NCBI GenBank assembly: GCA_023457715.1
Contig: JAEWKR010000049.1
Span: 1 to 31,254 of the forward strand
Direction: 5' to 3'
Origin: Verrucomicrobiota bacterium
GTDB lineage: Bacteria; Verrucomicrobiota; Verrucomicrobiia; Opitutales; Opitutaceae
Length of the DNA stretch: 31,254 nucleotides
In this document: positions 22,699 through 31,020 of the stretch, piece by piece
Position numbering within the stretch: position 1 is the first letter of the stretch
Layout of the letters: the number at the start of each line of letters is the position of its first letter
Translations under genes and position numbers: made by a program
The notes under the pieces: generated by a model
Database searches by the model: none
Told to the model about the DNA's origin: nothing
Seen by the model: only the letters and a program-made list of their open reading frames with translations

Positions 22699-23949
22699 AT
22701 GGCCCACATGACGGTCGCGGAGTACATCGAAAGCCACGCGAAGGAACTGGTCGGCCGGCTGCAGCAGCTGGTCGCGTTCGACACGGTCAACCCTCCCGGA
22801 CGCAATTACGAACCCATCACCGCGTGGCTGACCCGTGAGTTGGAAGCGGTCGGATTATCGGCCCGACGATACTCCATTCCAGAAAGCCTCCTGAAGAAGA
22901 CGCTGCCGGCAGAACAACACGACTTCCCGCGCTTCAATGTCATTGGCAAACTGCCGGTGAAAGGCGCCAGGAAAACGGTGCACTTCAATGCCCATTACGA
23001 TGTCGTGCCGGTTTCGGGGACGTGGAAGCATGGCAGTCCCTTTTCCGGCGCGGTGCAGGGCGGCTGGATTTACGGACGAGGAACTTCGGATATGAAGGGG
23101 GCGATCGCGAGTCTGCTGCTCGCGTTGGAGGCGTTGCGAGCGACCCAGACCGCGCCCCGGCTCAACGTGGAGGTGTCGTTTACTGCCGACGAGGAGACCG
23201 ACTCGGAATTGGGCGCCTCCTGGGTGGTGAACCACGGTCCGGTGAAACCCGATTACGCGGTGGTCATGGAAGGAGGGGAGGGGAACGCCGTTTGCTGCGG
23301 TCACAACGGCACCCTGTGGCTGGAGGTGATCGTGCAGGGCCGCGCCGCGCATGGCTCGCGACCTGAGCGCGGCATCAATGCCTTGGAGAAAATGGCCGCG
23401 CTGGTGCTGGCGATGGAAGGCTACAAGAAGCGGCTGGCGCGAAATACCTGGATGAGCCCTGAGGGCAAAACGATGCGTCCGACGGTCAACCTCGGCGGCG
23501 TGTTCAGTTGTGGCGAAGGGGCGAAGATCAACACCGTGCCGGCCTATGCCAGTTTCACCATCGACCGGCGCGTGTTGCCGCGGGAGAATCATGGCGCCGC
23601 CGAACGCGAACTCCGCGCATTTCTGAACAGCGCCGCGCGTGAGATTCCGGATTGCCGGATCAGCATCCGCAAAGTCTCGGAGAATTTCTCGTGTTATTCC
23701 GCGCCCACGCATCCGTTCTTCGTGAAGATGGCGGAATGCGTGGCGCAAGTGCGCGGCGAACCCACGGTGTTTAACGCCTCGACCGGGTTCAATGACATGC
23801 ACTTCTTCTCGCACGTGTTGAAGATCCCGACCCTCGGCTACGGTCCCGGCGGCGAGAACTTCCACGCCGTCGACGAACGCGCCAGCGTCAAGGAACTCGT
23901 CGCCGCAGCCAAAATCTACGCGGAGTTGATGACGAGCTTCGAGGGATGA
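22699..23949 (+). CDS. M20-family metallopeptidase
   Basis: 416 aa, related to ArgE/DapE/aminoacylase-type amidohydrolases with a two-zinc site. Metal-site motifs are NAHYDVVP with H99 and D101, YGRGTSDMKG with D131, and DEETDSE with the catalytic Glu pair at 165-166. A dimerisation lid domain (about 185-300) contains GRAAHGSRPERGINALEKM. No signal peptide is seen from the ATG at 22699 (an ATG at 22708 is also possible), so it is cytoplasmic. Whether it deacylates an amino acid or cleaves a dipeptide cannot be decided. The longer frame upstream reads the hexamer array and is rejected. Confidence 0.9.
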   Translation: MAHMTVAEYIESHAKELVGRLQQLVAFDTVNPPGRNYEPITAWLTRELEAVGLSARRYSIPESLLKKTLPAEQHDFPRFNVIGKLPVKGARKTVHFNAHYDVVPVSGTWKHGSPFSGAVQGGWIYGRGTSDMKGAIASLLLALEALRATQTAPRLNVEVSFTADEETDSELGASWVVNHGPVKPDYAVVMEGGEGNAVCCGHNGTLWLEVIVQGRAAHGSRPERGINALEKMAALVLAMEGYKKRLARNTWMSPEGKTMRPTVNLGGVFSCGEGAKINTVPAYASFTIDRRVLPRENHGAAERELRAFLNSAAREIPDCRISIRKVSENFSCYSAPTHPFFVKMAECVAQVRGEPTVFNASTGFNDMHFFSHVLKIPTLGYGPGGENFHAVDERASVKELVAAAKIYAELMTSFEG

Positions 23950-23955
23950 GGGGAA

Positions 23956-24238
23956 AAGCTTTAGGCGATAGGCGGTAGGCTTTAAGCTCCAAGGCTCCAA
24001 ACCGGATGGCCGCAAGAAGGCGCAGAAGGCGCAAAAAAACGGAGGCTTTAAGCGTTAGGCGGCAGGCATCGATCCGTTTTACAGGAGGTAACAGAGGAAC
24101 CAGAGCCCGAGCCCATCTGTTTCCTCCGTTTCCTCCTGTAAAAAGGATTGGTGCTGCTTCTTGCGCCTTCTGCGCCTTTTTGCGGCCCCAAGTCTGAGTG
24201 TCTTGAGCCTAAAGCCTACAGCCTACAGCTTATCGCTT
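23956..24238. repeat. Three concentric inverted word arrays
   Basis: Outer layer 23956-23989 with 24205-24238 (period 7, GCTTTAG/GCCTACA words) matches at 27 of 34 positions. Middle layer 24008-24037 with 24158-24187 (period 9, AAGGCGCAG) matches at 28 of 30. Inner layer 24077-24103 with 24117-24143 (period 9, core ACAGGAGGTAACAGAGGAA) matches at 24 of 27 around a 13-nt loop. An extra unmatched heptamer array is at 24044-24067. The structure fills the gap between the convergent peptidase and marC genes and its last base reaches the marC stop codon. No gene is visible inside. Confidence 0.95.
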
Positions 24239-24824
24239 ACCCTGCCCAGCCGCGGCGGATCATGTTCACGGCGATGGCGGCGAGGAGCATCGAGATGATC
24301 TTCGAGATCGCGCGCAGACCCGTCGCGCCGATCTTTCGGCCCAGGGTGTCGCTGAAGCGGAAGGCGAGCATGATCAGCACCAGATTGGCGAGCAAGGCGG
24401 CCAGGGCATAGCGTGCCCCGAGCGTTTCGGCCGACAGGATGAGCGTGGTGATCAGCGCCGGGCCGGCGATCAGGGGCATCCCAAGCGGCACCACGCCGAA
24501 ATCGCTGGGCAGTTTTTCCGGTTCGGCCGCCGGGTGGATCAGATCGCGGGCGGCGAGCACGAACAGGATCAAGCCGCCGGCGATCTGGAAATCGCTGCCA
24601 CTGATCCCGAGTGCCTTGAAGATGTTGGACCCGAGAAAAAGGAACAGCAGTGCCACGCCGCCGCCGGTGATCGTGGCCTGGGTCGCGATGCGCTGCCGCT
24701 GTTCCTGGGCCACGCCCTGACCGAGCCCGAGAAAGATCGCGGCCAGCCCGATGGGGTCGATCGCCACGAACATCGGGATGAAGGCTTGGAGAAAGGGGTC
24801 CAGCATCGACATGCCGAGCAACAT
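24237..24824 (-). CDS. MarC-family integral membrane protein
   Basis: 195 aa, strongly hydrophobic, with about six predicted membrane spans. The opening FLQAFIPMFVAIDPIGLAAIFLGL matches the MarC family start (split: FLQAFIPMFVAIDPIG, then LAAIFLGL), and PLGMPLIAGPALITTLI is the second conserved stretch containing the family's PxxAGPG-like motif. The function of MarC proteins is not established; the early link to multiple antibiotic resistance was not upheld. Starts at 24824, 24812 and 24806 are all in frame; the longer frame to 25040 reads through a palindromic repeat. Convergent with the peptidase gene, divergent from rlmN. Confidence 0.9.
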   Translation of the reverse strand: MLLGMSMLDPFLQAFIPMFVAIDPIGLAAIFLGLGQGVAQEQRQRIATQATITGGGVALLFLFLGSNIFKALGISGSDFQIAGGLILFVLAARDLIHPAAEPEKLPSDFGVVPLGMPLIAGPALITTLILSAETLGARYALAALLANLVLIMLAFRFSDTLGRKIGATGLRAISKIISMLLAAIAVNMIRRGWAG

Positions 24825-24882
24825 GTTGGGGATCTTAAGTCCCGCAAGCGAGGCACATCCGCCATTCGGGGTAAAGGCAGGG

Positions 24883-24971
24883 TCGACTCGCTGGCGCTCC
24901 CCGCTACCTCCAACCGCAATCCAGGTTACTCGAGCGGGGTCTGGGTGTGGCGGGGAGCGCCAGCGAGTCGA
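24883..24971. repeat. GC-rich palindromic element between marC and rlmN
   Basis: Arms 24883-24907 and 24947-24971; the first 22 positions pair perfectly, and the loop is 39 nt. Its arm is nearly identical (24 of 25) to the element inside the ligase gene at 19655-19714, but the loop is longer. It lies upstream of both divergent genes. Confidence 0.93.
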
Positions 24972-25020
24972 GGATTGGATTTGCCGGTCCTTGGTCCCTG
25001 GTCTCTGGTCCCCTCGTCTC

Positions 25021-26097
25021 ATGTCCGTCCCCCTTCCCAACCTCTACGACTTCACGGGCGAGCAATTGCGCGCGCAATTCGTGCGTTGGGAACTGAATCC
25101 CGTCCACGTCCGGCTGCTCTGGAACTACCTCTACCTCGAATTGGCGCAGTCGTTTGATGCCATGACCGAGCTGCCAGCGCGGGTACGCGCCGTCCTCGCG
25201 CGCGAGGTGCGAATCGGCACCCTGCACGTGGCGGCGCAGACGGACTCCGCGGATGGTTTCACGCGCAAGTACCTGCTCAGCCTGGCGGACGGCGAGCGGA
25301 TCGAGACGGTGCTGATGCGGTTCAACGGCCGGGTGACCGCCTGCGTTTCGAGTCAGGTGGGGTGTGCGATGGGCTGCGTGTTCTGCGCCACGGGCCAGAT
25401 GGGCTATACGCGTCACCTCACCGCCGGCGAGATCGTGGCGCAGGCGGTCCACGTGTCGCGGCAGATGCGGACACCTGAACTGATCGACCGGTGCCGACAT
25501 GCCGACGGCGTGGCCCCAAAGCTCCGCAACCTGGTCCTGATGGGCATGGGCGAACCGCTGCACAACTACGAAGCGGTGATGCACGCGGTGGACATCATGC
25601 GGGATCCGGGTGGCCTCGCGCTGGCCGCCGAGCGGATCACCCTGAGCACCGTTGGCGTGGTGCCGGGCATTCTGCGCCTGGCAGCGGAGAAGCGTCCCGT
25701 GCACCTGGCGGTGTCCCTGCATGCCGCCACCCAGGCTGGGCGTGCAGCGTTGGTGCCGGCGGCGCGCAAATGGCCGCTCGACGAGCTGATGGCCGCCTGC
25801 CGCACGTACAGCGCGTCCACGGGCCGGCGGATCTTCTACGAGTGGACGCTCATCGAGGGCGAAAATGACTCCGAGCAGCACGCCCGCGCGGTCGGCGCGC
25901 TCCTCCGCGGTCTGCCCGCGCAGGTGAACCTCATCCCGTTGAATCCGACCTCCGGATACTCCGGCGCGCCCTCGACCGCCGCCCGCCGTTTTCAGCAGAT
26001 CCTCGCGGACGAGTTCGAGCTGCCCAGCACCGTCCGCCAGCGCCGCGGCATCGACATCGCCGCCGGCTGCGGCCAGCTGGCGGTTCAGGAGGGGTAA
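25021..26097 (+). CDS. rlmN: Dual-specificity RNA methyltransferase RlmN
   Basis: Radical SAM enzyme that methylates C2 of A2503 in 23S rRNA and of A37 in some tRNAs. 358 aa. The cluster-binding motif C115-x3-C119-x2-C122 lies in VGCAMGCVFCATGQMGYTRH. The two further cysteines of the mechanism are C108 (TACVSSQ) and C350 (IDIAAGCGQL). GMGEPLHNY is the SAM-binding GxGEP-like motif and LIPLNPTSG follows near the end. The ATG at 25021 gives a normal N-terminus; the longer frame from 24751 reads through the palindromic repeat. It appears as a single gene with its promoter in the gap shared with marC. Confidence 0.96.
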   Translation: MSVPLPNLYDFTGEQLRAQFVRWELNPVHVRLLWNYLYLELAQSFDAMTELPARVRAVLAREVRIGTLHVAAQTDSADGFTRKYLLSLADGERIETVLMRFNGRVTACVSSQVGCAMGCVFCATGQMGYTRHLTAGEIVAQAVHVSRQMRTPELIDRCRHADGVAPKLRNLVLMGMGEPLHNYEAVMHAVDIMRDPGGLALAAERITLSTVGVVPGILRLAAEKRPVHLAVSLHAATQAGRAALVPAARKWPLDELMAACRTYSASTGRRIFYEWTLIEGENDSEQHARAVGALLRGLPAQVNLIPLNPTSGYSGAPSTAARRFQQILADEFELPSTVRQRRGIDIAAGCGQLAVQEG

Positions 26098-26228
26098 GGA
26101 GCTTTCTTGAGAAACCGTGCGGTGCCTATGGGTGGCACACAGGCCGCGGACCTCGGCAGATCATTATTGTCACCATTCAAGCGATTGACTTGCCGGCGGC
26201 ACATAAGACGATGGAGGCATCCGATCTT

Positions 26229-29150
26229 ATGACCTTCCCGATTCGATCGCTGGGTGCTTCGGCCCGTTGCAGGTGGTTGTTTCTTGTGCTGTTGCTTGCT
26301 GCCGGAACGACCAGGCTCCCCGCAGGCTTTACCCGTCTGGCTGGGGGTTCGACCGACACGAATGTGGATGGCCCAGCTGCGGTCGCTACGTTCGCCTATC
26401 CGCAGATGCTCGCCTGCGACAAGGCGGGCAACACGTTCGTTCTCGACAGCAACAATCTGGCCGTCCGCAAGGTGACGGCCGCGGGTACCGTTTCGACCTA
26501 TCTTTCCGCGGCGCCACATAGCGAGATCAAGCTCGCCCTCACACACCCGCAAACCCTGGGTCTCGATCCGAATGGCGACTTGTTGGTGAACGATGACGCC
26601 AACCTTTACCGAATCAGTCCTGCCGGAGTGGTCACCAAGCTCGCCGGAGGAATCCACGGCAATGCCCTCGCGGTGGCTCCCGACGGGACCATTTATGTGG
26701 CGGAGTCCACGCGCATTGTGAAAGTCGCCGCTTCCGGTGGCGCGGTGATTGCCGTGGCGGGCGAGGTGTGGAAATGGGGCCATGTCGACGCGACCGGCGA
26801 AGCCGCCCGCTTCAACGCCCTGAACGGCGCCGGGTTCGGGCCGGATGGGAACCTTTACGTGAGTGACGGCAACGACTCGAATGCCATCCGCCGGGTGACT
26901 CCAGAGGGAGTTGTCACCACGGTCTTTCGCTTTCCGACCGCCCAGGTAGGACCGGCCCAGCTGCTGTTTGACCCCGAGGGCAGGGTGATCGTGGCCTGCT
27001 GGACGGACAACAAGGTCGTCCGCATTGATCTCTCGACGCAGCAGATGGAGGAGATTGCAGGCGCCGTGCATTCCATGGAAATGGCGTCACCCAACACGCT
27101 GCTGATTGCCCACGGCAATGGCGACGAGATGGTGTATGACAGCCGTCCTTTCTACCTCCTGAGCGCGTGGGTGCGGGGCTATGTGGATGGCTGGACGCCC
27201 ACGAAAGTGCACGCGTCACCAGGCATGACGATAGCCACGCACGCGGCGCAGTTTGACAGCCCTTCCGGAATCGCGCTCCACCCCTCGGGGGATCTGATTC
27301 TCTCTGAGATCGGGAGCATGCGGCTGAGGAGGATTTCCCCGGCCGGGGCGGTGACGACGCTTGCTGGCGTACCCGGCGCGAGTGGCTGGCGCGACGGGGC
27401 CGGGGCTGAGGCGCGCTTCTTCAGTCCGCAGGGCGTGGCCGTTGATGCTGCGGGCAATGTCTACGTCGCCGACCGCGGCAATCACCTGTTGCGGCAAATC
27501 ACGCCGAGCGGGCACGTCTCCACCCTGGCGGGCACGCCGGGGAGGGCTGGTTTTTCGGACTATAGCCCGCCGACTGAATTGAGCCCTGCGAGCGGCGGCC
27601 GGGTCCTGGCCGACGCGCCGAGCCATCCCGTGCGCGGTCGAATCAACGGTCCCGAAGCCGTGGCGGTCGGCCCCGAGGGCGAGGTGTACGTCATGGACTC
27701 CGGGAGCGGAGCGATCCGCATCGTCCGGGGAGGGGCGCTGCAGACTTGGGCCGTGTTGCCCAGGGGCATCCAAGGGAGCGGGCTCACTTGCGACGGGAGC
27801 GGCAATCTTTACGTCCTGGACGCGGCGCAATCGGCCGTGTGGAAACTGACACCCAACCGCGCGTTTTCGCTGCTCGCAGGTAATCGGGGTCGGGCGGGAT
27901 TCGCAGATGGGAAGGGCCCCGAGGCGCAATTTGCCCATCCCTGGCAGGGTATTGGAGCCGACGCAGCCGGGAACGTCTACGTGTCGGACACCGGCAACAA
28001 CGCCGTGCGAAAGATTACTCCGGACGGCCGGGTTTCCACGCTCGCGGGCGGCGAGTACGGCCAGGCTGATGGTATCGGGCGCGCGGCGCAACTTACGCTG
28101 CCGACTGGCTTGGTCGTGACCCCGTCGGGTATGGTGTACGTCGTGTCGAGCCGGTCCTTGCGTCGAATTACGCCCGACGGCGTTGTGACCACGCTGCCGG
28201 GAAGTCCGGTGCCTCGCCAGGACAGTCGTTATGATAAGACAAGGGGTTTTGTGGCGGGAATGCCCGACTTGCGGGGACTCGCGCGCGGCGGCGACGGGGC
28301 CCTCTATGTATGCGACCCAGTGCACGGCCGGGTACTGAAGTATGTGGAGGAGGCGCCGTCGAAACTGCTGAATGTGTCGGTTCGCGCGCGGGCCGGACAG
28401 GGCGAGCAGTCGCTGATTGCCGGGTTTGTTTGCGCTGGTGGCGAGCCGACGCTCGCATTGACCCGCGGCGTTGGCCCCACGTTGGCGGCGTTCAACGTTA
28501 CGGGGGTCCACCCCGATCCTCGGCTGACGGTGCGGGCCACCTCCGGGAGCGTGCAGCAGACGAACAGTGATTGGGCCCCAAGCGCGGAGATGGACGCCGC
28601 CGTAAAGCGAACCGGAGCATTTCAACTGCCCCTTGCCTCGAAGGACGCGGCGCTTCTCGCGGAGCTTCCTGTCGGAGGTTATACGGCGCAAATCGAAGGC
28701 CCCGACAGCGGCATAGCACTGGTGGAAATCTATGATGCCGATGCCACCCGGTCCTCGAAGCTGGTCAATGTCTCGGCGCGGGTGCACCTCGGCTCAGGGG
28801 CGGACGTCCTCATTGCGGGCTTCAGCGTATCGCCGGGCGCAGCAAAGACCCTGTTGATCAGGGGCATCGGCTCGACGTTGAAGCTCTACGGGATCACCGA
28901 CGCAGTCACTCGACCCCGGATCAAACTGTTCCGGCAGAGCGATGGGGCCGTACTCAGCGCCGCGGAAGGATGGACGGATACGTCCGAAATGGCGCAGGCG
29001 TTCCAGCGAGTTGGCGCATTTCCGCTTCAGGCGGGCACCGGCGACGCCGCGATGTTGGTGACGGTTGATCCCGGCCTGTACACCGTCCAGTTGAGCAATC
29101 TCGACGGCACCGCGGGCGTTGGGCTGATCGAGATTTACGATGCGGATTGA
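26229..29150 (+). CDS. Secreted NHL-repeat beta-propeller protein with duplicated C-terminal domain
   Basis: 973 aa from the ATG at 26229, giving a signal peptide (basic stretch, then LFLVLLLAAG and a likely cleavage near residue 31). Residues about 40-700 hold roughly ten NHL-type units such as GNVYVADRGNHLLRQITPSG and GNVYVSDTGNNAVRKITPDG, enough for one or two beta-propellers. Residues 711-842 and 843-973 are two copies of one domain, each opening SKL(L/V)NVS and closing in EIYDAD. I recall such C-terminal domains in many Opitutaceae exported proteins; their role is not known to me. No sorting signal follows the last copy. Starts at 26190 (TTG) or 26211 (ATG) would only lengthen the signal region. 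The gap 26098-26228 shows no other feature. Confidence 0.88.
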   Translation: MTFPIRSLGASARCRWLFLVLLLAAGTTRLPAGFTRLAGGSTDTNVDGPAAVATFAYPQMLACDKAGNTFVLDSNNLAVRKVTAAGTVSTYLSAAPHSEIKLALTHPQTLGLDPNGDLLVNDDANLYRISPAGVVTKLAGGIHGNALAVAPDGTIYVAESTRIVKVAASGGAVIAVAGEVWKWGHVDATGEAARFNALNGAGFGPDGNLYVSDGNDSNAIRRVTPEGVVTTVFRFPTAQVGPAQLLFDPEGRVIVACWTDNKVVRIDLSTQQMEEIAGAVHSMEMASPNTLLIAHGNGDEMVYDSRPFYLLSAWVRGYVDGWTPTKVHASPGMTIATHAAQFDSPSGIALHPSGDLILSEIGSMRLRRISPAGAVTTLAGVPGASGWRDGAGAEARFFSPQGVAVDAAGNVYVADRGNHLLRQITPSGHVSTLAGTPGRAGFSDYSPPTELSPASGGRVLADAPSHPVRGRINGPEAVAVGPEGEVYVMDSGSGAIRIVRGGALQTWAVLPRGIQGSGLTCDGSGNLYVLDAAQSAVWKLTPNRAFSLLAGNRGRAGFADGKGPEAQFAHPWQGIGADAAGNVYVSDTGNNAVRKITPDGRVSTLAGGEYGQADGIGRAAQLTLPTGLVVTPSGMVYVVSSRSLRRITPDGVVTTLPGSPVPRQDSRYDKTRGFVAGMPDLRGLARGGDGALYVCDPVHGRVLKYVEEAPSKLLNVSVRARAGQGEQSLIAGFVCAGGEPTLALTRGVGPTLAAFNVTGVHPDPRLTVRATSGSVQQTNSDWAPSAEMDAAVKRTGAFQLPLASKDAALLAELPVGGYTAQIEGPDSGIALVEIYDADATRSSKLVNVSARVHLGSGADVLIAGFSVSPGAAKTLLIRGIGSTLKLYGITDAVTRPRIKLFRQSDGAVLSAAEGWTDTSEMAQAFQRVGAFPLQAGTGDAAMLVTVDPGLYTVQLSNLDGTAGVGLIEIYDAD

Positions 29151-29431
29151 GTGGCAGGAAGAATCGAAAAGTGGGCATGGGCTGGCCACGATCCAGAGGC
29201 GTAAGGACGAGAATGTTGATGAACCCTCGTCTAAAATGGCTGGAATCAACATCGGCGTCCCGATGCCCTTTTTCCCTTTTTCCGCTGGATTGCAGACTCG
29301 TCCCAAAGAGGTCGGGACTTCGCCCTGGCCCCACCCGGATCGGCCCCTCTCCTCAGCCGGCATGGCCAAAATCAACAATACTCGGCCTGACCCCTTTTTC
29401 CGGGCCGCGTGGAGCTATTTGGCCCGTAACC
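29151..29431. other. Intergenic region with a diverged direct duplication
   Basis: No gene is convincing. Two short similar stretches run in the same direction: 29235-29286 (ATGGCTGGAATCAACATCGG, then a CCCTTTTTCC tract) and 29361-29402 (ATGGCCAAAATCAACAATAC, then CGGCCTGACCCCTTTTTCC). They could be remnants of a duplicated element upstream of the SUKH gene. Long frames through the region are not protein-like. Confidence 0.45.
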
Positions 29432-30004
29432 ATGTTTGACGCGTTCAAGAAGGAACTAACTGCACATCGCGATGGCGGCTATCACCGCCTCGCTGGGGTG
29501 TTAGAGCGCAGTGAAGTCAACGCTTGGTTCAGAGGGTATGGTCTAACACCACCACCGGCCTACGTTGATTTTCTCTGCAAAATCGGGCCGGGCAGTTTTT
29601 TTGGCGGTGCGCTTTCAATTTACCCGTTAAGCGGCGGTCATTCCAGATCGGTTGAATCGGAACTTGTCAGACTTAGGGAGACGACTGACGGCCCTGTTTT
29701 CCCGTTCGGCTACGACGGAACCACGGAATTGTGCTACTGCTTGGAGTCCCAGTCTGGAAACGACGCTGTGTATTGGTTTTCGTGGGAAGAGAAATTCAAG
29801 CGGCCGCTTGGCCCCAAGTTCCAGGATTGGATTGAGGCGAAACCGGCCGAGCTCTTCAAGGACCAGATTTACGCCGGCTATAAGAAGCTCACGAACGTAG
29901 ACGAGTTGATCGCCGTGATGGAGGAACGGTCCGCTTTTCGTGTGCGACTGCTGAGTTTTGATAAGCACGCACAAGGACAATTAGAAGCCGTCGCGGACAA
30001 TTAG
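29432..30004 (+). CDS. SMI1/KNR4 (SUKH) family protein
   Basis: 190 aa. The pattern in residues about 25-60, with VNAWFRGYGLTPPPAYVDFL followed by CKIGPGSFFGGALSIYPL, and the later FPFGYDGTTELCYCLE and VYWFSWEE fit the SUKH superfamily. In bacteria such proteins often act as immunity proteins to polymorphic or contact-dependent toxins; others are not linked to toxins. No toxin gene lies within the window. The codon mix is less GC-rich than in the neighbours (many codons ending in A or T), and an IS66 element follows, which suggests a transferred gene. Start ATG at 29432 gives a clean N-terminus; upstream sequence in the frame is not conserved-looking. Confidence 0.8.
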   Translation: MFDAFKKELTAHRDGGYHRLAGVLERSEVNAWFRGYGLTPPPAYVDFLCKIGPGSFFGGALSIYPLSGGHSRSVESELVRLRETTDGPVFPFGYDGTTELCYCLESQSGNDAVYWFSWEEKFKRPLGPKFQDWIEAKPAELFKDQIYAGYKKLTNVDELIAVMEERSAFRVRLLSFDKHAQGQLEAVADN

Positions 30005-30277
30005 AAACCGCCGGTCCATTGGAGGGGTGTAGGGGAGCGAAGCTCCCCACTTCTGGGAGGGGTGCTGGGGAGGGTGCGTTCAGCACCCTCCCTGCGTGTC
30101 TGGAGACCCAGATTCCAAAGGAATCGGGGTGGAGAGGGGTGTGGGGGGAGGCGGGGCGCAGCCCCGTCCTCTCCCCACCTCCGGATTGAGTTCGGAGGGG
30201 TCGCATGGGAGGCGCGCAGCGATAGCGTTCAACTTGGACGTGGTGACGTGACGGCGGGAGCCAGGTAGACTGGGGCG
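30005..30277. repeat. Three hairpin modules between the SUKH gene and IS66
   Basis: Three times a G-rich lead (GGAGGGGTGT, GGAGGGGTGC, GAGAGGGGTGT) is followed by a hairpin: GGGGAGC/GCTCCCC (30032-30048), a perfect 10-bp stem GGGAGGGTGC/GCACCCTCCC (30068-30092), and CGGGGC/GCCCCG (30152-30166) within a longer imperfect stem to about 30178. No gene is visible. The left end of the IS66 element must lie between here and 30278, but I could not identify its terminal repeat. Confidence 0.7.
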
Positions 30278-30616
30278 ATGACGACATCGCAGAAGATCAG
30301 GCGCTTTACGCCGCACCAGCGGCAGCAGTACGTGGAGGAGTTCACCCGGAGTGGCTTGTCGCAGGCGGAGTTCTGCCGGCAGGTGAAGCTTCAGCCGATG
30401 ACCTTCTCAAGGTGGCGACGGTCGGCGGCGCCCATGACGACCATGGAGCCTGTGTTTGCTGAGGTGCAGGTTCGTTCGTCGACAACCCAAGCGACGTCGG
30501 AGATTGGCGGCGCTGCGGTCTTGCACTTGCGAGATGGCGCAAAGCTCGAGGTGGCGCTCGCCGGAGAGTCGGCCTGGGCCGGTCTCGGACTGATGCTCAA
30601 AACTTTCCAAGCCTGA
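30278..30616 (+). CDS. tnpA: IS66-type accessory protein TnpA
   Basis: 112 aa. Small accessory protein of IS66 elements with a helix-turn-helix region (GLSQAEFCRQVKLQPMTFSR at about 27-46) followed by a variable middle and a C-terminal part with LHLRDGAKLEVAL. Needed for transposition with TnpB and TnpC in studied elements. It lies 5 bases before tnpB, as usual. Start ATG at 30278. Confidence 0.88.
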   Translation: MTTSQKIRRFTPHQRQQYVEEFTRSGLSQAEFCRQVKLQPMTFSRWRRSAAPMTTMEPVFAEVQVRSSTTQATSEIGGAAVLHLRDGAKLEVALAGESAWAGLGLMLKTFQA

Positions 30617-30621
30617 CACCC

Positions 30622-31020
30622 ATGATCAGCCTTGGAGGAGCGACCGCGAAGATCCACTTGGCCACCGAGCCGATCGACTTGCGGCGCGGGTACAGCGGGC
30701 TGTACACGCTGGTCGAACAACAGTTCGGCGCGGAACCGCAGAGCGGCAACTTGTGGGTGTTCACCAACCGCCGCCGCAACCTGCTCAAGATCTTCTGGTG
30801 GGACGATGGCGGGATGTGCGTCCTCGGAAAGAGGCTCCACGAGGGCACGTTTCAGAGCTGGCCCCAGCCCGGGCAAAAGACCGTGCAGCTCACGGCCGCC
30901 GAGCTGCAGTTGCTCTTCAGCGGGCTGGACCTGGCGAAGCTGCGGCCGAGGCGCTGGGTGCGGCGGGTGCCGTCTGCGTCTGCTGCGCCGATGCCCAGCG
31001 GTGCGGCAGCAGCTCTTTGA
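30622..31020 (+). CDS. tnpB: IS66 family accessory protein TnpB
   Basis: 132 aa, the usual being about 110-120. IS66 Orf2 features: EPIDLRRGYSGLYTLVEQQF, GNLWVFTNRRRNLLKIFWWD, DGGMCVLGKRLHEGTF and LTAAELQLLFSGLDL. The conserved part ends near residue 115 (LRPRRWVR). The remaining Ala/Ser-rich residues are antisense to the 3' end of the transposase gene on the minus strand, with 104 bases of overlap. In standard IS66 elements tnpC follows on the same strand, so this tail-to-tail order is unusual. Confidence 0.9.
   Translation: MISLGGATAKIHLATEPIDLRRGYSGLYTLVEQQFGAEPQSGNLWVFTNRRRNLLKIFWWDDGGMCVLGKRLHEGTFQSWPQPGQKTVQLTAAELQLLFSGLDLAKLRPRRWVRRVPSASAAPMPSGAAAAL

Noticed and set aside
24751..25020. 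Longer RlmN with 90 extra residues
   Set aside because: The extension is encoded by the palindromic element and by sequence antisense to marC.
27216..28787. Minus-strand frame of 523 codons opposite the NHL protein
   Set aside because: Its regular pattern reflects the NHL repeats of the plus strand read in antisense.
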